Source: Pseudogemmobacter lacusdianii
GTDB taxonomy: Bacteria; Pseudomonadota; Alphaproteobacteria; Rhodobacterales; Rhodobacteraceae
Length of the DNA: 64,000 nucleotides
Reading direction: 5' to 3'
Assembly (NCBI RefSeq): GCF_030848395.1
Contig: NZ_JAVDBT010000006.1
Span: 1-64,000 of the forward strand
Of this stretch, positions 59,201 to 64,000 are shown piece after piece. How positions within the stretch are numbered: position 1 is the stretch's first letter; each line of letters begins with the position of its first letter. A program made the position numbers and the translations under genes. Below the pieces are notes generated by a model. The model did no database searches. It was not told where the DNA came from and saw only the letters and a list, made by a program, of their open reading frames with translations.

Positions 59201-62200
59201 GCTCTTCAAGGATGCGCTCGACAAGGGGCGCTTGGTCCTTCGGCAAGGGGCCAAGGTCAAGACTGCCGGTCACCAGCCCCGGCACCTCGCGCGGGATCAC
59301 CCGCAGCGGGCCAAGCACCATGGCCTTTTCAGGATAGGGCAGCGCCTCGGCCTTCACCTGAGCCGCCCCGGTGGTGAGGGTGGTCAGATGGATCGGGCCA
59401 GAAAGCCCTTCATCAGCAATGGCTTGGGCCAAGAACATCAGGCTGTAAAAGCCCTGCTCAATGTTGCGATGCAGAAAGCTTGAACCGGGGCGGAAGCTTT
59501 CCCGCGAAGTCACCAGCCAGAAATGCGCAATCCGTTGCGGCGTCAGATCACGGGCGACAAGATCGCGGATCAGAAGGTCATAGCCCTCCCGGCCCCGTTC
59601 GGGCGAAAGGATGTAATCGCTGCCCTTGCGGGCGAAAGTGTCGCCAGCATGGACAAGGGTGACTTTATGCCCAGCCTGCCGCAGCCGCGCGGCGCTGGCG
59701 GCGGCAAGGCCGGTCTCATCGGCAAAGAAGAGCCAGTTTTGAGGCGCTAGTTCGGGCAAATCTTCCAGCTCGGCGCTGGTGGTCTCGGGCTTCCAATGCG
59801 GCCGCCAACCCCATTGGCCAAGATCCTCGATCCGCTCGGGCAGAGGGTCTTCCTGCGGGGCCGAGGCCACACTCGGCTCAATGAAATAGGGTTTCTTTTG
59901 AAAGGCATATGTCGGCAAAGGCACCCGCAGGCGACGTTTGCCGCCCCAGATCGGCGCCCAGTCCACCTTGACGCCGCAAGCCCAAAGCCGCGCGATCGTG
60001 GCGATGTGCCACGCATCATCGGCCATCTTCTGCTCGGGGTGCCGCAGCGCCGCGATCACTTGCCCCGCCGCAAGACCATTCGCCTGCGCCAGCGACGACA
60101 GCGCCCGGCCCGGGCCCATCTCCATAAAGACCCGGCCGGGTTGGGAAAGGCTCTCCATGCAGGCGCGGAAATTCACCGTATTGCGCAGGTGCTGCACCCA
60201 ATAATCGGGGCTGGTCGCCTCCGCCGCCGTGAGCGGCTGGCCGGTGCGGTTGGAGACAATCGGCAGCTGCGGTGCGTGCAGGGGGATCGCCCGCAGATAG
60301 GCGCCGAAGCGTTCCAAAATCGGCTCTAACATGCGGCTATGGGCGGCAATGTCGATCGCGATGCGCTGCGTCTCAACCCCTTCGGCGCTGAGCTGCGCGG
60401 CCAAGGCCTGCAAGGCAGCATCGGGGCCAGAGACCACGCATAGCCCCGGCGCATTGACCGAAGCCATGTCGAGATCCGGGTTTTCGGCCATCCGCTCTCG
60501 CAGCACGCTTTCCTCCAGCGGGACCGAGAGCATGCCGCCCGGCGCTATGCTGTCGAAAAGCTGACCGCGCAGAAGCACAAGGCCGATGCAGTCTTCAAAG
60601 TTCATCACCCCCGCCAAGGCGGCGGCGGTGTTCTCGCCCATCGAATGGCCGACCAAAGCGCCGGGCGTCACGCCCCAGCTTTCGTAAAGCTTGGCCAGCG
60701 CAAATTCTGTGATCATGATCAGCGGCAGCTGAACGGAGGGGCGTTTCAGCGCCGCATCCGCCGCAGCCTCGGCCCCCGGCTCAGGCAGCCAAAGCGCGCG
60801 GATGTCATAGTCAAGCTGCGGCTCTAGCACCGCCAAACCCCGGTCCATCCAATCGGCAAAGACCGGCTCGGTCTCGTAAAGGTCGCGCGCCATGCCAGCA
60901 TATTGCGCGCCGCCGCCGGGGAACATGAAGATGACCTCGGGCGCGGTGCCGAGATGGTCATGGTTAAAGACCCGGCGCGGATCGGCCCCTTCCAGAAGGC
61001 TTGCGGCCTGCCTATGGCTCTCGGCCACGATCACCCGGCGCTTCTCGAAAGCGCGGCGCCCCTCTTTCAAGGTCCAAGCCACATCGGCCAAGCTTTGGTC
61101 CGGATGGCTGCGCAGATGCGCCGCAAGCCGGGCGGCTTGGGCATCAAGCGCCGCTTTGGAGCGGGCCGAGATCACCAAGGGCTGGAACGGCCAATCGCTG
61201 TCCTCGGACGCCGCCCGCAAAGGTGCCTCTTGCAGCACCGCATGGGCATTGGTGCCGCCCACGCCAAGGCTGTTCACCCCGGCGCGGCGCAAGGGCGCAT
61301 GCCATTCCGTCAGGCGATCATTGACCCGGAAAGGACTGGTCTCGAAATCAATCGAAGGGTTCGGCGCTTCATAGCCCAAAGAGGCCGGGATCTGCCGATG
61401 ATGCAGCGAGAGCGCCACTTTGATCAGGCTCGCCACCCCGGCGGCGGTGTCGAGATGCCCGATATTGGTCTTGACCGAACCAATGCGGCAGGTGCCGACA
61501 GTCTCGGCGCTTTCGGCAAAGGCTTGGGTCAGCGCGGCGACCTCAATCGGGTCGCCCAGATAGGTGCCGGTGCCGTGGCATTCGACATAGCTCACCGTAT
61601 CCGCGCTTACCCCGGCGATCATCTGCGCCTCGGCGATGCAAGCCGCCTGACCATCGACCGAAGGTGCGAGATACCCCGCCTTCGCCGCGCCATCATTGTT
61701 GATCGCCGAGCCCTTGAGGATCGCCCAGATATGGTCGCCGTCCCGCACAGCATCCTTGGCGCGGCGCAAGACCACACAGCCCGCGCCGGAGCCGAAAACC
61801 GTGCCTTGGGCGCGGTGGTCGAAGGCGTGGCAATGACCATCGGGCGACAGGATCTCGCCCTCTTGATGCAGATAGCCGCGCGCATGGGGCAGTTCGATCG
61901 TCACGCCCCCGGCCAAAGCCATATCGCATTCGCCCGAGAGCAAAGCCTGCGCCGCGTAATGCACCGCCACAAGCGAGGTCGAACAGGCGGTCTGCACATT
62001 CACACTCGGCCCCTTAAGGTCAAGGATATGGCTGACGCGGGTCGAGAGGAAATCCTTGTCATTGCCGGTATGGCGCAGAAGGAACATGCCGGTCTGATCG
62101 ACCAGATCGCGGTTTGAACAGAGGTTGAAGTAGAAATACGACCCCATGCCGCAACCGGCATAGACGCCAATCGCGCCCTTAAACGCCTCGGGCGGGTGGC

Positions 62201-62540
62201 CCGCGTTCTCCAATGCCTCCCAAGCCACCTCGAGGAAATGCCGGTGCTGGGGATCAAGGATCGCGGCCTCTTTTGGCGAAAAGCCAAAGAACTCGGCATC
62301 GAACTCTTTGAACCCCTCAAGCACCGCCGCCGAGGGGACGTAATTCGCCCGCCGCATCCGGGCCGGAGTTTCCCCCGCCGCCAAAAGCTCGGCCTCGCTC
62401 AGCACCCGGATCGATTCAACGCCCCCAGCAAGGTTCTGCCAATAGGCCGCGATATCCGGCGCCCCCGGCAGATGCGCCGCCATGCCGACAATCGCAATGT
62501 CGGTCTCACTCAGGCCGGAAACATCGGTCGTCGGGGTCAT
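56205..62540 (-). CDS. Type I polyketide synthase, KS-AT-KR-DH-ACP-TE
   Basis: 2111 residues from ATG 62538-62540. KS about 12-440 with Cys186, His322, His362; AT about 535-860 with Ser633 (GHSMGE) and IAAHS near 731; KR with its structural half about 905-1145 and the NADPH motif TGGFGGIGL (1154), Tyr1314 and Asn1318; DH about 1385-1650 with His1399 (LDGHR) and Asp1567 (HPALMDLATG); ACP Ser1777 (LGGHS); TE Ser1921 (GFSGGG), Asp1948, His2077. KR before DH is unusual. No ER or methyltransferase, so one round should give an alpha,beta-unsaturated thioester released by the TE. It probably extends the aminoacyl unit loaded on the NRPS. First gene of the four-gene operon. Confidence 0.92.
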   Translation of the reverse strand: MTPTTDVSGLSETDIAIVGMAAHLPGAPDIAAYWQNLAGGVESIRVLSEAELLAAGETPARMRRANYVPSAAVLEGFKEFDAEFFGFSPKEAAILDPQHRHFLEVAWEALENAGHPPEAFKGAIGVYAGCGMGSYFYFNLCSNRDLVDQTGMFLLRHTGNDKDFLSTRVSHILDLKGPSVNVQTACSTSLVAVHYAAQALLSGECDMALAGGVTIELPHARGYLHQEGEILSPDGHCHAFDHRAQGTVFGSGAGCVVLRRAKDAVRDGDHIWAILKGSAINNDGAAKAGYLAPSVDGQAACIAEAQMIAGVSADTVSYVECHGTGTYLGDPIEVAALTQAFAESAETVGTCRIGSVKTNIGHLDTAAGVASLIKVALSLHHRQIPASLGYEAPNPSIDFETSPFRVNDRLTEWHAPLRRAGVNSLGVGGTNAHAVLQEAPLRAASEDSDWPFQPLVISARSKAALDAQAARLAAHLRSHPDQSLADVAWTLKEGRRAFEKRRVIVAESHRQAASLLEGADPRRVFNHDHLGTAPEVIFMFPGGGAQYAGMARDLYETEPVFADWMDRGLAVLEPQLDYDIRALWLPEPGAEAAADAALKRPSVQLPLIMITEFALAKLYESWGVTPGALVGHSMGENTAAALAGVMNFEDCIGLVLLRGQLFDSIAPGGMLSVPLEESVLRERMAENPDLDMASVNAPGLCVVSGPDAALQALAAQLSAEGVETQRIAIDIAAHSRMLEPILERFGAYLRAIPLHAPQLPIVSNRTGQPLTAAEATSPDYWVQHLRNTVNFRACMESLSQPGRVFMEMGPGRALSSLAQANGLAAGQVIAALRHPEQKMADDAWHIATIARLWACGVKVDWAPIWGGKRRLRVPLPTYAFQKKPYFIEPSVASAPQEDPLPERIEDLGQWGWRPHWKPETTSAELEDLPELAPQNWLFFADETGLAAASAARLRQAGHKVTLVHAGDTFARKGSDYILSPERGREGYDLLIRDLVARDLTPQRIAHFWLVTSRESFRPGSSFLHRNIEQGFYSLMFLAQAIADEGLSGPIHLTTLTTGAAQVKAEALPYPEKAMVLGPLRVIPREVPGLVTGSLDLGPLPKDQAPLVERILEELISTPTFAALRGERRYGLTLRPAPLPKAETDLPQGAHVLITGGFGGIGLTLAEDLIRRHGVKITLIARRAMPDRADWPRLLANLGPDDPTARRILALQRLEALGGTLHIAQADVANLVEMQAARDAGEARFGPVHMVIHAAGVVDDGPLLAKTPAEVEEVFAPKLHGTQVLERLFPDGTLAHLILFASTSTVTGPAGQIDYVAANEYLNAYAKSRKGCKTKVLALNWGIWTGVGMAAESLADRVGRPLAPRLPIKAQMLDEAGFDAAGNRIFAAKIGFDRWVLDGHRTKDGTALIPGTGYLELAAEAWRAQGEAGGFELRDLTFFRALNIPEGEAREIRARLTRSDEGYGFDLHSAQELQGRRGWMQHASARLLPLSAAAPSIDPSAIAARLPAPERGEGLQSPQEAHLSFGPRWRVLTSRTTGQGEGLAELSLPESFDLEPENGWLLHPALMDLATGWAMDLIQGYRPDALWVPVSYTSLRAYRALPARILSHIRNAAANSADRPTASFDITLATPEGEVCVEIKGFTIRRLEGALSFPAPDARALEFDETARPLSPAEERLMHSFSQGIRPDEGARAFARALGLSNPQVILSSLDLPALVRQTAGAEAPRAESQSFERPDLDSAYVEPKTEIERRLVGFWQELLGVSRVGVEDSFFDLGGHSLIAVRLFSMVKKAFRVEFPISILFEAPTIAACAKLIADQIGTPEDEAERPTTPARRFTHLVPMHRGEGGAKAPFFLVAGMFGNVLNLRHLAQLLGGDRPFYGLQARGLLGDDTPHDDFTAAARDYIAEMRQVQPQGPYLLGGFSGGGLIAWEIARQLEAAGEEVPLVILLDTPLPLRPSLSRKDKALIKLAELRAKGPGYLLEWARARAAWKRQQAEAPQAQAEVAFHDAAIEAAFRRALPRYDLRLRQGATVLFRPPLDLRWKVSGGAWVSSAKEYVFEDNDLTRFAPALQVFEVPGDHDSMVLEPNVRVLATKMRGVIERAETPAPMAQAAE

Positions 62541-62754
62541 CCAAAACGTCCTTGCGGTCTGCCTCAGCGGCGCGAATCTCAAAGGCACGGCCGCGCCTTA
62601 GTTCAAAGAGCCAAGAGGCCGGGGCAAATTAACTTATTTTAACTCAATGCGATACCCAAAGCCCCCCGCCTAGGTGATCTTGCCTAAAGCGAAGACAATG
62701 CCGCTTTGGCACCGCAAGATGCAGGGGGATGCCTGTGCAGAATGGGCAATAGAG
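62541..62754 (-). promoter_or_regulatory. Upstream region of the PKS operon with a CtrA-like site
   Basis: 214 bases, the only gap of note in the biosynthetic block. At 62629-62643 TTAA-N6-TTAAC resembles the CtrA box (TTAA-N7-TTAAC) with one base less spacing, in an otherwise GC-rich setting. A start point for the PKS operon should be here; no strong -35/-10 pair was identified. Confidence 0.35.
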
Positions 62755-63720
62755 CTACCAAAACCCCGCGCCGCCGCCGCGCATCATGCGGATTTGCGCC
62801 TTTATGTAGACAATCAAATCAAAGCCAAAGCCGATGACCGCGATGGGAAGTCGCTTCAAAGACGCCCGCGCAAGCCGCTTGACCAAGAAATGCAGCGGCA
62901 CATAGCCTTGCGGAAAGCGCGGCAGGCGCGCGGCCAAAACCCTGCCAAGCGCCTGAGGGTCACTGGCCAAAAGCCGCGCCTCGGCCCTTGGCTTTGACGC
63001 CTCGGTCAGATGGGCAAACAGCGCCGCATTGACCGCCGAGCCGATCACGATCCGCTCTTGATGGCGGATCAAAGCGCCAAGGCTGCGCTCTGAGGCATAG
63101 ATGTGACGCACGCCTTCGGCGCCGTCGATCCGGAAGACATCCTCGGGCGCGGTCAAGTTATCCGTCAGCACCATCGCGCGCAGATAGCCATCCTCGACCG
63201 GCAGGCCGATCGGCAGACGGAAGCGGCGGGCGCGGGCGGCTGGCATGGCGTAAAGCTGGCCACAAATCGCTGTGCGCCAATCATCAAGCCCGCCCGAGGC
63301 TTTCAACGCCAGCTTCTCGACCAAGGTCTTGGCCCCGCGCAAAGCGGTGTCTTTGACGGGCTGGCTGCTCAGCACCCAAAGCTCAGGCCGCGCGCAAAGG
63401 CCTTGGATCAAGCGTGCCAGAACATCGCGCTCCAGCATCTCAATGTCGGCATCGGCGAAGATCAAGATCTGTGCATCTCGCCGCGCAAGCCCGCGGGTAA
63501 AGCGGTTCCAAGTGCGGCTTTTGCCGCCCTCGGCCAGCTCGGCCACCTCGGCTCCGGCGGCGCGCGCCTGCGCGGCGGTGTCATCACGGCAACCATTGGC
63601 CAAGACCAAGATCCGCAGATCGACCCCATCGGGCAGCCTCTGCGCCTGCACAAAGCCCAGCATCTGAGCGATGCCCGCGGCCTCATTATGGGCAAAGATG
63701 CCAAGATCCACTTTGATCAT
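62755..63720 (-). CDS. Family 2 glycosyltransferase
   Basis: 321 residues from ATG 63718-63720 (MIKVDLGIFAHNEAAGIAQMLGFV). GT-A fold: nucleotide-binding VLANGCRDDTAAQARAAGAEV, metal-binding IFADADIEM (about residue 93), acceptor region LPVEDGYLRAMVL. A hydrophobic stretch near the C terminus (LPIAVIGFGFDLIVYI) suggests membrane association. Start overlaps the stop of the preceding membrane-protein gene (ATGA). It could belong to the natural-product pathway or to an exopolysaccharide locus that continues to the right. Confidence 0.83.
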   Translation of the reverse strand: MIKVDLGIFAHNEAAGIAQMLGFVQAQRLPDGVDLRILVLANGCRDDTAAQARAAGAEVAELAEGGKSRTWNRFTRGLARRDAQILIFADADIEMLERDVLARLIQGLCARPELWVLSSQPVKDTALRGAKTLVEKLALKASGGLDDWRTAICGQLYAMPAARARRFRLPIGLPVEDGYLRAMVLTDNLTAPEDVFRIDGAEGVRHIYASERSLGALIRHQERIVIGSAVNAALFAHLTEASKPRAEARLLASDPQALGRVLAARLPRFPQGYVPLHFLVKRLARASLKRLPIAVIGFGFDLIVYIKAQIRMMRGGGAGFW

Positions 63721-64000
63721 CGCAGCACCGCTTGCACCGGCACCAAGGGCGGCACGGCGGCTTTGCGCGCGGCCCGCATCTGCTCGGCCTGACCGAGAAG
63801 CGCGCCGGCCATCAGCCAAGTCAGCGGCACCATCGTGCCATTGGGCAACAAATCCAAAAGGTTGCAGGCGAAGATCAAAGCGAGGCCCGCCAGCTCAAGC
63901 GAAAAGCGCGCGCCGCGTGCCAAGGCCTCGCGGCCCAAAAGCGCCAAGGGCAGGCACAAAAGCCCAAAGGCACCGATATAGCCAATCCAGCCGAAACTGC
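63717..64000 (-). CDS. Membrane protein, O-antigen ligase-like, C-terminal part (runs off the right edge)
   Basis: About 94 residues are visible and the frame stays open to the window edge. Three hydrophobic segments (GYIGAFGLLCLPLALLG; FSLELAGLALIFACNLLDLLPNG; MVPLTWLMAGALLG) end in a short basic cytoplasmic tail. The NLLDLLPNG-x-PLTWLMAGALLG pattern resembles the last periplasmic loop and helix of O-antigen ligase/polymerase proteins; with so little sequence this is tentative. Coupled by a 4-base overlap to the glycosyltransferase that follows. Confidence 0.5.
   Translation of the reverse strand, partial: SFGWIGYIGAFGLLCLPLALLGREALARGARFSLELAGLALIFACNLLDLLPNGTMVPLTWLMAGALLGQAEQMRAARKAAVPPLVPVQAVLR

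Noticed and set aside
50062-62540. Siderophore cluster, by analogy with Atu3671-type proteins
   Set aside because: No TonB-dependent receptor, no siderophore exporter, no Fur-like box seen, and only one amino acid module.

Overview
The window looks like chromosomal DNA of a GC-rich alphaproteobacterium, most likely a member of the Rhodobacteraceae (Rhodobacter/roseobacter group). Pointers are the trimethylamine/TMAO/dimethylamine catabolic genes, an fdsGBACD-type soluble formate dehydrogenase, the short-form HisG paired with HisZ, and strong coding bias that opens long meaningless frames antisense to real genes. I see no tRNA, rRNA, CRISPR, phage or insertion sequence. The assignment rests on gene content only.

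Region 1 (1-19.6 kb) is the ribosome/RNA polymerase supercluster on the minus strand: secE, nusG, rplK, rplA, rplJ, rplL, rpoB, rpoC, then a plus-strand/minus-strand insert (a MurF-like ligase, a flavin monooxygenase, an EamA transporter), then rpsL, rpsG, fusA and the start of tuf. Several hairpins sit between the genes; one between secE and nusG looks like a real intrinsic terminator.

Region 2 (19.6-32.3 kb, minus strand) is a methylated-amine catabolic block. Tmm oxidises trimethylamine to TMAO, Tdm splits TMAO to dimethylamine and formaldehyde, and a heme-dependent N-demethylase with its flavin/iron-sulfur reductase and a small zinc-ribbon protein should take dimethylamine to methylamine. 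A GcvT-like protein, an APC permease, an ammonium transporter and a GlxA/AraC-type regulator complete it. The methylamine-to-ammonia genes are not in the window.

Region 3 (32.5-43 kb) is housekeeping: slyX, hisS-hisZ-hisG, moaE/moaD/pgsA, a PAS-domain protein, uvrC, a FolM-like reductase, a small zinc-ribbon membrane protein and an S49 peptidase. Region 4 (43-50 kb) is the NAD-dependent formate dehydrogenase operon with its LysR regulator; a 44-codon reading frame fits exactly between fdsB and fdsA.

Region 5 (50-64 kb, minus strand) is the accessory part and the best candidate for an unusual system: a tightly coupled four-gene operon, PKS - glycosyltransferase - NRPS - phosphopantetheinyl transferase, preceded by a second glycosyltransferase and an O-antigen-ligase-like membrane protein cut by the window edge. 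The NRPS has a formyltransferase at its N terminus, a decayed condensation-like segment, and an adenylation domain split by a luciferase-like monooxygenase. The PKS reads KS-AT-KR-DH-ACP-TE, so the NRPS is probably the loading module and the PKS the final module. A second unexpected signal is a five-unit, 11-bp-period direct repeat (core ACGTATGG) found at two distant intergenic sites (5747-5801 and 42945-42999).
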